This document shows positions 8,293 through 17,189 of a DNA stretch of 64,000 nucleotides, one piece after another. Source of the stretch: Theionarchaea archaeon. Its GTDB lineage: Archaea; Methanobacteriota_B; Thermococci; Methanofastidiosales; SZ-28-30. The notes below the pieces were generated by a model. The model saw only the letters and a list, made by a program, of their open reading frames with translations. It was not told where the DNA came from and did not search any database. Numbering within the stretch: the first letter of the stretch is position 1; the number at the start of each line of letters is the position of its first letter. The position numbers and the translations under genes were made by a program. The stretch covers positions 1-64,000 of the forward strand of contig JACVGT010000019.1 in NCBI GenBank assembly GCA_018992685.1, in the 5' to 3' direction.

Positions 8293-8988
8293 ATGATATT
8301 CGAAACTGAAGTGAGAGAGATACTGACACGTGCCCCGGATGTCAGGAGCTTCAGATTCTCGAAGCCTGCCCAGTTCACCTACAAAGCAGGACAGTTCATG
8401 TTCATCACCATCCGGAAAGGGGAAGAAGAACTGCGGAAGCACTTCACCATATCCAGCAGTCCTACCGAAGACTTCCTGGAGTTCACCAAGAAGCTCACTG
8501 ACAGCGAGTTTTCCACAGCATTGCGGGCCAGTTCTCCTGGAGACTGGACGAGAATCGAGGGGCCTTTTGGGAAATTCACCTTTGAGAAAGAGTATGAAAA
8601 GAGTGCACTGCTCGCGGGAGGAATCGGAATCACTCCCATGAGGAGTATGGTGACGTACTGGTATGACACTGGCATGACATCAGACATCGTGCTGGTGCAT
8701 GGGTGTCGCACAGAAGCAGATATCGTGTTCAGAGAGGATTTTGAGAATATTCAGAGACACACTGAGAACCTGAGGGTTGTCTACTGCCTCACTGAACCCA
8801 TGCCGGGCTGGAAGGGATATTCCGGCAGAATTGATGCCCCTCTCATCAGGAAAGAGATTCCTGACTATCAAAAGCGAAGAATGTATCTGTGTGGTCCTCC
8901 AGCCATGGTGGAAACTATGGAACAGTTGCTCCGGGACATGAAGGTGCCTGTGCTGAACATCAAGAGGGAACAGTTCATGGGGTACTGA
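8293..8988 (+). CDS. FAD-dependent oxidoreductase, ferredoxin-NAD(P) reductase family
   Basis: A 231-residue FNR-fold flavoprotein. The FAD part spans about 1-100 with GQFMFITI and KHFTISSSP (variant of the RxYS motif). The NAD(P) part begins at LLAGGIGITPMRSM, with YLCGPPAMVETM near residue 200 and the C-terminal REQFMGY. The lack of an attached iron-sulfur or globin domain means its partner must be a separate protein. It stands alone, divergent from the hydrogenase operon; a role in moving electrons between NAD(P)H and ferredoxin is possible but unproven. GGAGA precedes the ATG. Confidence 0.85.
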   Translation: MIFETEVREILTRAPDVRSFRFSKPAQFTYKAGQFMFITIRKGEEELRKHFTISSSPTEDFLEFTKKLTDSEFSTALRASSPGDWTRIEGPFGKFTFEKEYEKSALLAGGIGITPMRSMVTYWYDTGMTSDIVLVHGCRTEADIVFREDFENIQRHTENLRVVYCLTEPMPGWKGYSGRIDAPLIRKEIPDYQKRRMYLCGPPAMVETMEQLLRDMKVPVLNIKREQFMGY

Positions 8989-9104
8989 CGCAACCTTCTC
9001 CGTTACAGAAGACTCGTTTCTTCCTCTAATGCCTTCTTTATCGGTATAAATAGAAATGAATTGGATTGATCGTCCTGATCTGTCCTCCATGCCATTGAAT
9101 GAAA

Positions 9105-9123
9105 ACCGAAAGATTTATAAATA
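9105..9123 (+). promoter_or_regulatory. BRE/TATA promoter of thermosome gene
   Basis: ACCGAAAG followed by ATTTATAAATA, 60 bases before the thermosome start. Downstream, TTACC (9126-9130) and GGTAA (9146-9150) form an inverted repeat with 15-base spacer across the expected start of transcription; it could be an operator for a heat-shock repressor, but the arms are short. Confidence 0.7.
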
Positions 9124-9182
9124 AGTTACCCTAACGTCAAGTAAAGGTAATTGATTTTGCGAGATTCTAGAGGTGATAAAAA

Positions 9183-10790
9183 ATGGCTGATATTCGACAA
9201 GGCGAAATAATGAAAGAAGGCACACAACGCATTGTGGCCAGAGACGCACAGAGAATAAACATTCTGGCTGGCAGAATAGTGGCAGAAACGGTGCGAACCA
9301 CACTGGGACCCAAGGGAATGGATAAAATGCTTGTAGATTCATTGGGAGATGTGGTTATCACCAATGACGGAGCCACCATTCTTGATGAGATGGATATTGC
9401 TCATCCTGCAGCCAAAATGATTGTGGAAGTAGCAAAGACAGTAGATAACGAGGTTGGCGATGGAACGACCAGTGCTGCTATCCTGGCTGGCGAACTGCTC
9501 AAGAAAGCAGAGGAACTGCTGGACCAGAAGATTCATGCCACAGTCATAGCCAAGGGGTACCGGCTGGCTGCCGACAAAGCAGAGAAAATCCTGGATGAGA
9601 TTTCCATTAAAGCCAACGATGAAGACTTCAAGAAAGTCGCTGTTACCACTCTCACGGGAAAGGGCGCTGAAGTAGGAAGAGACTATCTGGCTGATATGTC
9701 GGTGAAAGCTGTGAAAGCAGTAGAGCAGGACGGGAAGGTGGACCTTGACGACATCAAACTGGAGAAAAAAGAAGGCGGAAGCCTTGAGGATTCTGAAATT
9801 ATAGAAGGAATCACCATCGACAAGGAAGTCGTCCACGCGGGCATGCCCAAGAAGGTCCAAGACGCAAAGATTGCCCTGATCAATGCAGCAATTGAAGTGG
9901 AAAAGACAGAGACAGACGCCAAGATAAATATATCAAGCCCTGACCAGCTGCAGATGTTCCTGGACCAGGAAGAGAAAATACTCAAAGACATGGCAGACAA
10001 GATTGCAGCATCAGGAGCCACGGCGGTGTTCTGCCAGAAGGGAATTGATGATCTGGCTCAGCACTATCTGGCCAAGCATGGCATTCTGGCAGCACGTAGA
10101 GTGAAGAAAAGTGACATGGAGAAACTGGCAAAAGCAACAGGAGGCAGGGTTGTCACCAATGTCAATGAATTGACCGAGAAAGACCTGGGCAAAGCAGGAC
10201 TGGTTGAGGAACGGAAGATTGCAAAGGATGAACTCATCTTTGTGGAAAAATGTGTCAATCCCAAGGCAATCACAGTCCTTCTGCGCGGAGGCACGAAACA
10301 CGTGGTAGAAGATCTGGAACGATCCATGCACGATGCAGTCAGTGTAGTGGCTGCCGTTGCCAGGGACCCGCGGGTCATGGCCGGTGGCGGAGCAGCTGAA
10401 ATGGAACTGGAAAAGAGATTGTCAGAATATGCTGGTTCAGTGGGTGGCAGAGAACAGCTGGCCATCAAAGCCTTTGCTGAGGCAATGGAAATTATTCCAC
10501 GGAGTCTGGCTGAAAACGCAGGACTGGATCCTGTGGACATGATCGTCAAGCTGAGATCACAGCATGGCAAGAAAGGAGGAGAAACCTTCGGTCTGGATGT
10601 GTTCAAGGGAGACGTTGCCAACATGTACAGCCAGGGAGTGCTGGAGCCTCGAAAGGTCAAAGAGCAGGCCATAAAATCAGCCTCCGAAGCTGCAGTCATG
10701 ATCCTCAGGATTGATGACATTATTGCTGCTTCAGAACTGAAGAGCAGCAGAGGGCCTCCAGGTGGAGGCGAATCTGAAGACTTTGACTAG
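9183..10790 (+). CDS. thsA: Thermosome (group II chaperonin) subunit
   Basis: A 535-residue ATP-dependent chaperonin that forms the double-ring archaeal folding chamber. Equatorial ATP-binding motifs are intact: LGPKGMDKM (41-49), NDGATIL (61-67) and GDGTTSA (92-98); the C-terminal equatorial part has [14 protein letters not shown] and GLDPVDMI. The C-terminus is short ([12 protein letters not shown]) and lacks the GGM repeats of many thermosomes. AGGTGAT precedes the ATG by a few bases. It is transcribed alone from a strong BRE/TATA and ends in a long T-rich tract. Only one subunit gene is seen in this window; others may exist elsewhere. Confidence 0.97.
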   Translation: MADIRQGEIMKEGTQRIVARDAQRINILAGRIVAETVRTTLGPKGMDKMLVDSLGDVVITNDGATILDEMDIAHPAAKMIVEVAKTVDNEVGDGTTSAAILAGELLKKAEELLDQKIHATVIAKGYRLAADKAEKILDEISIKANDEDFKKVAVTTLTGKGAEVGRDYLADMSVKAVKAVEQDGKVDLDDIKLEKKEGGSLEDSEIIEGITIDKEVVHAGMPKKVQDAKIALINAAIEVEKTETDAKINISSPDQLQMFLDQEEKILKDMADKIAASGATAVFCQKGIDDLAQHYLAKHGILAARRVKKSDMEKLAKATGGRVVTNVNELTEKDLGKAGLVEERKIAKDELIFVEKCVNPKAITVLLRGGTKHVVEDLERSMHDAVSVVAAVARDPRVMAGGGAAEMELEKRLSEYAGSVGGREQLAIKAFAEAMEIIPRSLAENAGLDPVDMIVKLRSQHGKKGGETFGLDVFKGDVANMYSQGVLEPRKVKEQAIKSASEAAVMILRIDDIIAASELKSSRGPPGGGESEDFD

Positions 10791-10791
10791 A

Positions 10792-10835
10792 CATTCTTTT
10801 CACTTTTTTCTTTCTCGTTTTCTCTTTCTCAGGTT
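10792..10835 (+). terminator. T-rich terminator after thermosome gene
   Basis: Just past the thermosome stop lies a run of T-tracts (TTCTTTTCACTTTTTTC and more). Archaeal RNA polymerase stops at such tracts without a hairpin. The convergent DUF2318 gene ends at the far side. Confidence 0.6.
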
Positions 10836-10837
10836 TT

Positions 10838-11332
10838 TCAGGCAAACATCTCTCTTCTCTCTTCCAGGTCTCGTGTCCTAATAACCAGGTATCCATCCTC
10901 CACGTAGCTTGGGAGATATCCCGGCCAGCATCCTCCAGGATTCACGTTCTTGGTTCCGAGGCCAGAAATCTCATATCTATTTCCACAGTTATTGCAGATC
11001 ATGAATGATCCAGTCTGGGAATATCCCTTGCTCGACCTGTAGCAGACATCACACGCGTCAAGCCCTGTCCTGATGCTCCCGTCGTTAGCTCTCACCGCGA
11101 AATACTTCACCAGAACTCCTCCCGCATTGTATTCATACCACTGAGCAATTTCCGATACCTCGGAAAGTGGAATTCTCACTGATTCCTCTGTGGGAGGTGA
11201 AACGTCTGAATCAAAAGGTTGCGCATATACCAGGACTAGTGCTGTACCTGCACAGATGACGATTCCCAGAAGGTACATGAAAGCCCTGCTGGTACTTGAT
11301 CTGTCCTTCTTCTTTTCTCGTGCCGGTTCCAT
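10838..11332 (-). CDS. DUF2318-family membrane-anchored metal/iron-sulfur domain protein
   Basis: A 164-residue protein with a basic N-terminus (MEPAREKKKDR), one membrane helix at about 17-37, and an outer domain of the DUF2318 family. Cysteine pairs CDVC and CNNCG plus the ending NPGGCWPGYLP are the family marks; they suggest a bound metal or cluster. AGGTGAT precedes the ATG. It lies 80 bases downstream of the HMA protein and probably follows it in the same transcript. DUF2318 genes often sit beside iron and copper uptake genes, which fits a metal role here. Confidence 0.75.
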   Translation of the reverse strand: MEPAREKKKDRSSTSRAFMYLLGIVICAGTALVLVYAQPFDSDVSPPTEESVRIPLSEVSEIAQWYEYNAGGVLVKYFAVRANDGSIRTGLDACDVCYRSSKGYSQTGSFMICNNCGNRYEISGLGTKNVNPGGCWPGYLPSYVEDGYLVIRTRDLEERREMFA

Positions 11333-11412
11333 TTCATCACCTCACAATGGCTCTCTCGTGAGCCCGCGTTGTCCCACCATGATATCACTCCTCATCAGGG
11401 TTCTGTATGTTC

Positions 11413-12246
11413 TCATGGGGTTCCCTCATCCATCACCGTGGTTTCGTAGACCTGGAACACCTCCAGAGAAAGCATTTCCTGGAGACTCGTCTCAGAGCTG
11501 TCATACCCAATGTTAAAATAATGGGGAAATCCGAACTGTATGGTAGCCACCCCGGGCAGTGACCTCAGCTCCTCAGATATGAGGGGAGCATGGCCCGGGC
11601 ATGGGATGTCAACACTCATGCGCACAAAGGAGAGAGCGTGAATGTCGCTGGCTGGTCCAATCCCCTGTACAGAAGCGATAGAAGCATTTGCCAGGAGCGG
11701 AAACACCACCATGAAGAAGAGGATGTTAACGCCAGCTGTGGAAGAGTACATGAGTGAGAGGTATTTCCACTTTCTCCTGATTCCTGAAGGAGAGAGAATA
11801 CCATTGGTTCTCAGATATATAACTGAGGACAGGGTGGCAAATCCCAGTGACATTGCTACAAGGATGTGAAAGAAGTATGGGTTCATGAGAAGTGGCCTGA
11901 AAAGGTTCATGGCCGCTGTTGCTCCCGTCACAGACGCTGCAATGAAGGCTATACACCCCGTGTGAGGAAGCAACCCATATACAATTCCTTTGGCGAATCC
12001 GGTTCTTGTGCTGCTGTCTGTATCATCAACAGTATATCCCAGAGAAGAGATTTCAGATGTGATCTCCTCCGGAGTAATCTCGTCGGGATCAAATGTGATG
12101 ACTGCGTTGTTCTCAGAGAGACGCACCTTGACGCTTTTCACTCCTGTGCAGAGGCCTATCTTTGATTCGATCAGTCTCTGGCAGCTAGCGCAGTGCATAC
12201 CCTTGATGACAAAAACCTGCGAGACTGGTGGTCTATCATGGTTCAT
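11413..12246 (-). CDS. Heavy-metal-associated (HMA) domain membrane protein, probable copper/metal handling
   Basis: A 277-residue protein with three parts. Residues about 9-75 form an HMA domain with the metal site GMHCASC. Residues about 85-205 hold four hydrophobic helices (GLLPHTGCIAFIAASVTG and others). Residues about 215-277 look like a second HMA-like fold in which CxxC is replaced by CPGH (DIPCPGHAPL). It is not a P-type ATPase: no DKTGT or phosphatase domain. It may pass metal between compartments. No clear ribosome site precedes the ATG; a perfect 14-base palindrome lies 39-52 bases upstream. Confidence 0.75.
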   Translation of the reverse strand: MNHDRPPVSQVFVIKGMHCASCQRLIESKIGLCTGVKSVKVRLSENNAVITFDPDEITPEEITSEISSLGYTVDDTDSSTRTGFAKGIVYGLLPHTGCIAFIAASVTGATAAMNLFRPLLMNPYFFHILVAMSLGFATLSSVIYLRTNGILSPSGIRRKWKYLSLMYSSTAGVNILFFMVVFPLLANASIASVQGIGPASDIHALSFVRMSVDIPCPGHAPLISEELRSLPGVATIQFGFPHYFNIGYDSSETSLQEMLSLEVFQVYETTVMDEGTP

Positions 12247-12284
12247 GGAGGTGGTACTGCTGAAACAGCTCTTGAGTTCTTGTG

Positions 12285-12298
12285 TGAAACTAGTTTCA
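12285..12298. promoter_or_regulatory. Perfect 14-base palindrome upstream of HMA gene (candidate operator)
   Basis: TGAAACTAGTTTCA reads the same on both strands and lies 39 bases before the HMA start codon. It is a candidate binding site for the membrane wHTH protein encoded next door, or for another metal sensor. Confidence 0.45.
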
Positions 12299-12373
12299 TA
12301 CTCGCTTTCAGGAATGCACAGTACAGGGAGAGGGTTCCAGCCACGGGGCTATGAATGCGAACAATCTCAGATA

Positions 12374-12387
12374 CGACACGCGTGTCG
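12374..12387. promoter_or_regulatory. Perfect 14-base palindrome between wHTH stop and HMA gene
   Basis: CGACACGCGTGTCG is an exact GC-rich palindrome just past the stop codon of the wHTH gene. It could act as a small hairpin ending that transcript or as a second operator. Confidence 0.4.
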
Positions 12388-12392
12388 GGCCA

Positions 12393-12878
12393 TCACTGTC
12401 TCAGGATAATCATGTTACTCATTCCACGTCTTCTCCTCTCAATGAGATGTCTCCCTTCCAGCTTGTCAAGAACTCGACTGACCTTTGCCTTGTTGAATTG
12501 CGCTCTATCCACCAAATCTGATTGGAATATTACCCCCTGGGCTTCAATGATGTTCTGGAGCAGAGTCCTCTCGTCGGGGCTGAGCATGTTCATAACCTGA
12601 GTGTAGTCTTTTGGTGCTGTTGTCTCAAGGAGGTTTAAGGAACGTGGATTCGCCTCCTTTCCTGTGAACGTTAGATACAACCCTATTACTGCCACGAACC
12701 CCATGATTCCAGTACTGATATTGGTCTGGAAATCAATCGTGTCCCACATGGGACAATCAGGTCCATGAGTGCACACACTGTTGACAATAGCTGCCATGGC
12801 TCCGTTAAATGAGAAGATTATGAAGCCCATCAATGCAGCAATTCCAATTATCAGGATTCCGGCTGATTTGTTGTTCAT
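12393..12878 (-). CDS. Membrane-bound winged-helix regulator with outer Cys/His loop (COG2512-like)
   Basis: A 161-residue protein: first membrane helix at about 6-34, a short outer loop with CTHGPDCPMWD, a second helix at about 55-70, then a cytoplasmic MarR-like winged helix (SPDERTLLQNIIEAQ, QSDLVDRAQFNKAKVSRVLD, RHLIERRRRGMSN). This is the layout of archaeal predicted membrane-associated regulators. The Cys/His loop outside the membrane next to an HMA gene suggests it senses a metal ion; that is inference. The BRE/TATA at 12901-12920 is about 25 nt from the ATG, so the mRNA is probably leaderless. Confidence 0.8.
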   Translation of the reverse strand: MNNKSAGILIIGIAALMGFIIFSFNGAMAAIVNSVCTHGPDCPMWDTIDFQTNISTGIMGFVAVIGLYLTFTGKEANPRSLNLLETTAPKDYTQVMNMLSPDERTLLQNIIEAQGVIFQSDLVDRAQFNKAKVSRVLDKLEGRHLIERRRRGMSNMIILRQ

Positions 12879-12900
12879 ACGTTGATACCTAAGATACTAT

Positions 12901-12920
12901 TATTTAAATGCTTCGGTAAA
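12901..12920 (-). promoter_or_regulatory. BRE/TATA promoter of membrane wHTH gene
   Basis: Minus strand TTTACCGAAG followed by CATTTAAATA; spacing to the ATG at 12878 implies a leaderless transcript. Confidence 0.65.
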
Positions 12921-13138
12921 CCCTATCAAATCATATATGTGCCTAAGTCCACAGATTAGAAGCTATAGCATATAATCTATTGGAGAGTATTATTATCATC
13001 AGTGAGGAGGCAGGTGGAATCGACTTCGTAGGGACTGAGTTGCCCTGCCGGAGAATGGGTGGACGGGGATAAGGCTGCAAGAAGACGGTTCTGTACCGAT
13101 GATACAAACCTTTATCTCCTGTATTCTGAAGTCTCCCC

Positions 13139-14539
13139 ATGGATCTTGTACTTCACAATGGGACTATTTTAACCATGACAGAAAAGAGTGCCAATGCAGT
13201 TGCTGTGTGCAATGGAAGAATCAGAAAATTTGAACGAGTGCCGGCCCAGGAAGAAATCGACCTGGAAGGAAAAACGCTCATCCCTGGATTCATTGACTGC
13301 CACACTCATTTCGTGTCCATGGGGATGAGACTGTCAAATGTTGACCTGTCGGACACCAGGAACCTGCAGGAAGCAGTCTCACGACTGGAAAAGAGGGCCA
13401 GTGAGACTGAACGTGACAGGTGGGTCCTGGGATTTAGCTGGGACGAGAGCATGTGGCCGGAGAGGAGATGGTTGTCCCCGGAAGATCTGGCAGGAATCGA
13501 AAATCCTGTGTGTGCCATGCGCATTGACGGTCACATGGCTGTGCTCAATCCAGCAGGAAAGAAAGCACTCCATAGAGAGGAGGGATATCTCTTTGAGGAG
13601 GACCTCTTTTATGTCAGTGAAATAAAGGCTGATCAGGATTTGGAGCAGGCCTTTGAGGCAGCCCTCTCTCTGGCCCACAGAGAAGGAGTCACTTCAATTC
13701 ACGACAACCCCATGGACATTAAGACGTTTCTGCTCTATCAGAAAATGAAGAGTAGAGACCTGCGCATTTACATAAATCTGCCTGCCTCAGTCCTGGATGC
13801 CATGAACCAGCTCAACCTGAGGACCGGATTTGGTGACGAATGGCTGCGGATAGGAGGAATCAAGATTTTCACTGATGGATCCATTGGGGCGAAAACTGCA
13901 GCACTGTCCTTTCCTTACAGAAATGAAGAAACCAAGGGACTCCTGGTCTATTCCGATCAGGAAATGACTTCCATTCTGGAAAAGGCACATCCCAATCAGA
14001 CTGCCGTCCATGCAATTGGAGACAGAGCGATCGAACAGGTCATTACCTGTTCAGTGCCTGGAAAGGAAAGCAGGAACCGTATTGAACACGCAGAGCTGGT
14101 ACGAGACCATCACATACCCACGATCAAGGAACTGGGGTTGCTCCTCTCCATGCAGCCTAACTTCTTCCAGTGGTCTCATCCTGGCGGGTTGTATGATGAT
14201 CGGTTTGGCACAGGGCTGGATAACAGAATGAGAACCCTCACGGAAGCTGGGATACCTATTGTATTCGGGTCAGATTGTATGCCTTTCTCTCCTCTTTACG
14301 GCATCGAACAGGCTACAAAGGCGCCATTTGAGGAGCAGAGGCTGACAGCAATGGAAGCTCTGGCCATGTACACAAGAGAGGCAGCCTACGCTTCTTTCGA
14401 AGAGGACATAAAAGGAACCATAGAGAAGGGAAAAGTTGCTGACTTCGTAGTGCTGTCAGATGACCCCAGAGAGGTAGATATCTCTTCCATAAAGGTGGAA
14501 ATGACCATTGTGGGTGGAAAGGTGGTGTACCGGCAGTAG
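13139..14539 (+). CDS. Amidohydrolase family protein (YtcJ/Amidohydro_3-like)
   Basis: A 466-residue metal-dependent hydrolase. Motifs in order: LIPGFIDCHTHF near 47-58 (HxH metal ligands), HAIGDRAI near 292, RIEHAEL near 312, and GSDCMPFSPL near 380, with C-terminal strands GKVADFVVLS and VVGGKVVYRQ-like elements typical of urease-superfamily enzymes. The YtcJ group acts on amide or imine bonds; the substrate is unknown. TATA-like CCTTTATCTC at about 13105 lies 25-30 bases before the ATG, consistent with a leaderless start. It stands alone. Confidence 0.88.
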   Translation: MDLVLHNGTILTMTEKSANAVAVCNGRIRKFERVPAQEEIDLEGKTLIPGFIDCHTHFVSMGMRLSNVDLSDTRNLQEAVSRLEKRASETERDRWVLGFSWDESMWPERRWLSPEDLAGIENPVCAMRIDGHMAVLNPAGKKALHREEGYLFEEDLFYVSEIKADQDLEQAFEAALSLAHREGVTSIHDNPMDIKTFLLYQKMKSRDLRIYINLPASVLDAMNQLNLRTGFGDEWLRIGGIKIFTDGSIGAKTAALSFPYRNEETKGLLVYSDQEMTSILEKAHPNQTAVHAIGDRAIEQVITCSVPGKESRNRIEHAELVRDHHIPTIKELGLLLSMQPNFFQWSHPGGLYDDRFGTGLDNRMRTLTEAGIPIVFGSDCMPFSPLYGIEQATKAPFEEQRLTAMEALAMYTREAAYASFEEDIKGTIEKGKVADFVVLSDDPREVDISSIKVEMTIVGGKVVYRQ

Positions 14540-14872
14540 ATTGCATCATTCTTCCTTTTTCCTGGAGATCTGCAGAGATCTGCTTTCGGGAACAGGTGAG
14601 TACAGTGGTTGATCACTACCGAGACGTGGAATGGTCATTGGGAACGGGGAAATCCCGATTCTTTATTTATCCACCGTAAACTGAATGCCCCGAGGAGTAC
14701 ATGCAGCACATTCTTCAGGCAGGAGAGTGACGTCAATCACGAATCCCGTCTGCAGAAAGAAAAAAGACGGGAAAAAGAAAAGATTAATAAAGTGTCGAAA
14801 AAAAAAGATCACTAGAGATTGTTCTCGCAGCAGGGATCACCCTACTGCAGCTTGAAAAAGAGGTGTCATGAA
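14540..14872. other. Intergenic region before zinc-ribbon gene
   Basis: No convincing gene. The 68-codon open frame here is rich in basic residues without family features. An AT-rich GATTAATAAAG near 14783 is a possible TATA box for the zinc-ribbon gene, and GAGGTG at 14860-14865 is its ribosome site. Confidence 0.4.
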
Positions 14873-15262
14873 ATGGCTCTACAAGACCCAGACAGCATGG
14901 AGGAATTGGTGTACTTCACCAACAGGGACCTTGAAGAGGGAGGACAGGTGACGTGCTGGGTACGGAGAAGAGAATGCCCCAAATGCGGTCAGGGACTGAT
15001 GGGGAAGCCCCGGAATGAAAAAACAGGTGAAATCAAAGTGCGGGCGCGGAAGTATGTGTGTCCAGACTGTGGGCTTACCATGGACAAGAAGCAGTATGAG
15101 GAAACGCTCACTGCAGAGATCAGATATACGTGCCCCCACTGTGGAACCCAGGGGGAAACCACTGCTCCCTTCAAGAGAAAGAAGATCAAAGGGGTTGAAA
15201 CTCTGCGCATCGCCTGTGAGACGTGTGGTGGGACTATCGATATTACCAAGAAACTGGCCTGA
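14873..15262 (+). CDS. Zinc-ribbon protein with four CxxC motifs, unknown function
   Basis: A 129-residue protein using the ATG at 14873, eight bases after GAGGTG. Four CxxC knuckles occur in order: ECPKCG, VCPDCG, TCPHCG and CETCG, giving two zinc ribbons. Between the second and third lies a charged segment LTMDKKQYEE. The arrangement resembles zinc ribbons of archaeal transcription or RNA-processing factors, but I do not recognise a named family. It stands alone, convergent with ogt. Confidence 0.65.
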   Translation: MALQDPDSMEELVYFTNRDLEEGGQVTCWVRRRECPKCGQGLMGKPRNEKTGEIKVRARKYVCPDCGLTMDKKQYEETLTAEIRYTCPHCGTQGETTAPFKRKKIKGVETLRIACETCGGTIDITKKLA

Positions 15263-15364
15263 TCTTTCCAGCAGCACAGAAATCAGCCCTTCGTGGAAGT
15301 GGGGATCGGTCACGCGATGTCTGAAAGCCCACCCACACAGTGGGCCATACCAGGAAGAGATAAA

Positions 15365-15856
15365 TTAGAACTTTTCCAGGATGTAGATTTTCTTGACCTT
15401 CTTGCCTTCAAATTCCACTCCTTCTTTCTCCAGAATCGTTCTCTTGAGATCAACCCCGCCACCGAATCCAGTCAAACTCCTGTCTGAACCGATGACACGA
15501 TGACAGGGTACCAGAAAAGGGACAGGATTGGAATGCAGGGCCTGTCCGACAGCTCTGAAGGCTCTGCTCCCTATCTTCTCTGCCACTCCCTTGTAGGTAG
15601 TGACTCTGCCCTTGGGTATTTTCTGAACTGCTTCATAGATAGCTCTCTGGAAAGGAGTCCCTGAAATCTCGAAAGGGTAAGAGAAGACCTCTCCCTGCTC
15701 CACCCAGGCTCTAACCTTCTCGGCAAGAACCTGCGCTTTCTGTGAGGGATCCAGTGGATGACCAGTGGGGGGTGTACCAATGAGAATCTTGTGGATTTTT
15801 TCGTTCATGACAACAGAAAAGGTTGTGCCATCCACCGTAACAGTACCGACATTCAT
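15365..15856 (-). CDS. ogt: Methylated-DNA--protein-cysteine methyltransferase
   Basis: Repairs O6-alkylguanine by transferring the alkyl group to its own cysteine. The 163-residue protein has the active-site PCHRVIG, the helix-turn-helix FQRAIYEAVQKIPKGRVTTYK, the arginine finger region RAVGQALHSNP, and the GFGGGVDLKRTILEKEG tail. I use the ATG at 15856 because a TATA box (AGTTTAAAAAGA, 15874-15885) lies about 24 bases upstream; the 20-codon longer form would start upstream of the transcript. Confidence 0.95.
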   Translation of the reverse strand: MNVGTVTVDGTTFSVVMNEKIHKILIGTPPTGHPLDPSQKAQVLAEKVRAWVEQGEVFSYPFEISGTPFQRAIYEAVQKIPKGRVTTYKGVAEKIGSRAFRAVGQALHSNPVPFLVPCHRVIGSDRSLTGFGGGVDLKRTILEKEGVEFEGKKVKKIYILEKF

Positions 15857-15873
15857 GAGAGTTCTCGGTAACA

Positions 15874-15885
15874 GTCTTTTTAAAC
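15874..15885 (-). promoter_or_regulatory. TATA box of ogt (leaderless)
   Basis: Minus-strand AGTTTAAAAAGA centred about 24 bases before the ATG at 15856. The spacing decides the start codon of ogt. Confidence 0.6.
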
Positions 15886-15997
15886 TTTGAGATTTTTCAT
15901 GCCTGTCTGAATGCACCGGACGCCAACACAGGTGCCGACACTGAACGGTGAAGTTTCTCCCGGGGCCAATGGCTTCCTGATGCAGTCATATCCAGAA

Positions 15998-16010
15998 TCT
16001 TTATATATAC
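15998..16010 (+). promoter_or_regulatory. TATA box of ribK (leaderless)
   Basis: TCTTTATATATAC lies about 25 bases before the ATG at 16029 and supports that start over the TTG at 16017. Confidence 0.6.
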
Positions 16011-16028
16011 TCAAAATTGGGTATCATC

Positions 16029-16676
16029 ATGTTGGAAATCCTCATGGAGCTGGCAAAGCTCAATGGACCAAAAGGAATCACGATTACCACTCATCAGATA
16101 GGGCAGATGCTGGGCTGCTCTCAGCAGACAGCCTCACGAAAGCTCATTGACCTGGAAGAGAAAGGACTCATCAAGAGGCGGAGAACTATCAAGGGACAGA
16201 AGATCAGATTGACCGGAAAAGGAACAAGTCTCCTCAGAGAGTACTATATCCAGCTCCGCAGCATCTTCGAGGAGCGTGAAGCTGTAACTGTCAAAGGGCA
16301 ACTGGTGTCAGGAATGGGTGAGGGTCACTACTACATCTCTCGAAAAGGCTACACAGACCAATTTGAGGAAAAACTGGGATTCCGCCCCTTCCCCGGAACA
16401 CTGAACCTTCTCCTTGAACGTGAACATGATCTGGTGGTCAGAGAAATGCTGGACAACTGCCCGTATGTCAAGATCGAGGGATTCGAAGACGAGGGAAGAA
16501 CCTTTGGGGCTGTCAAGTGCTATCCCGTGTCCATCGGCAGGGTGCAAGGTGCAATTCTCTCTCCCTTGAGAACCCATCATCCCAAGAACGTCGTTGAGAT
16601 AATTGCTCCCGTGTGTCTGAGAAAGGAACTGGGCCTCCGTGATGGGGAGGACGTCATCGTCAAAGTGTTCGTGTAG
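16029..16676 (+). CDS. ribK: CTP-dependent riboflavin kinase with N-terminal HTH domain
   Basis: Makes FMN from riboflavin with CTP, the archaeal route. The 215-residue protein has an N-terminal winged helix (about 1-85: HQIGQMLGCSQQTASRKLIDL, IKRRRTIKGQ) and the C-terminal RibK barrel with GMGEGHYYIS, LGFRPFPGTLNLLL and SPLRTHHPKNVVEIIAP. The HTH suggests that it also acts as a flavin-responsive regulator, as proposed for homologues of this two-domain type. The start is ATG 16029, set by the TATA box; the frame is open to a TTG four codons earlier. Confidence 0.93.
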   Translation: MLEILMELAKLNGPKGITITTHQIGQMLGCSQQTASRKLIDLEEKGLIKRRRTIKGQKIRLTGKGTSLLREYYIQLRSIFEEREAVTVKGQLVSGMGEGHYYISRKGYTDQFEEKLGFRPFPGTLNLLLEREHDLVVREMLDNCPYVKIEGFEDEGRTFGAVKCYPVSIGRVQGAILSPLRTHHPKNVVEIIAPVCLRKELGLRDGEDVIVKVFV

Positions 16677-16788
16677 GTGGAAGTGTCTGACAGGAAATGC
16701 TGCCTGTCTTAGATGTCAGAAGGAAGATTTCTCCTCTCATTACTCTCCTGCAATAGAATCAGAATTTCCTGCACCTCCATCCTTCGAA

Positions 16789-16800
16789 ACCTTTATATTT
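16789..16800 (+). promoter_or_regulatory. TATA box of 16821 gene (leaderless)
   Basis: ACCTTTATATTT about 25 bases before the ATG at 16821; supports the short form of the gene. Confidence 0.55.
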
Positions 16801-16820
16801 CTGGATTCCATGCATATGAC

Positions 16821-17189
16821 ATGGAAATCCAATCTGTCATTGACACTATTGTTGACGCTCTGACTGGGTTCTATGAGTTCATTGTAGCTCACCCCCTGTA
16901 CATCGCTATCATTGTGATTGCAGTCATTGTGTATGCTGCTGTCAGTCATCTCTTCTTCAGAATGAAAGGCTACCAGCCCAGAGAGAAGACCCTGTGTACT
17001 CTTTCCATTGCCGGAAAGGAACGATCACTGGAATACCTGAGAGATTTCACCCACATGTCACCTCAGCAAATTGAAGCAATAGAACACTTGCGGGAACATG
17101 AACCGGTGCCAATAGCAGCTATGGCTAAACGATTTGGAAAGGACAGTATTGAGGAGCTTGTCCGGAGAGAGTATATCATTCTCAAATGA
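16821..17189 (+). CDS. Membrane-anchored small protein with helical C-terminal domain, unknown
   Basis: A 122-residue protein: one strong membrane helix (PLYIAIIVIAVIVYAAVSHLFF, about 34-55), then a basic loop and a helical cytoplasmic part (SPQQIEAIEHLREHEPVPIA, KRFGKDSIEELVRREYIIL) that reads like a degenerate winged helix. I use ATG 16821 because of the TATA box 25 bases upstream; the upstream 36 codons look non-coding. It overlaps the convergent DUF835 gene by eight bases at the stop codons. I do not recognise a named family. Confidence 0.55.
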   Translation: MEIQSVIDTIVDALTGFYEFIVAHPLYIAIIVIAVIVYAAVSHLFFRMKGYQPREKTLCTLSIAGKERSLEYLRDFTHMSPQQIEAIEHLREHEPVPIAAMAKRFGKDSIEELVRREYIILK

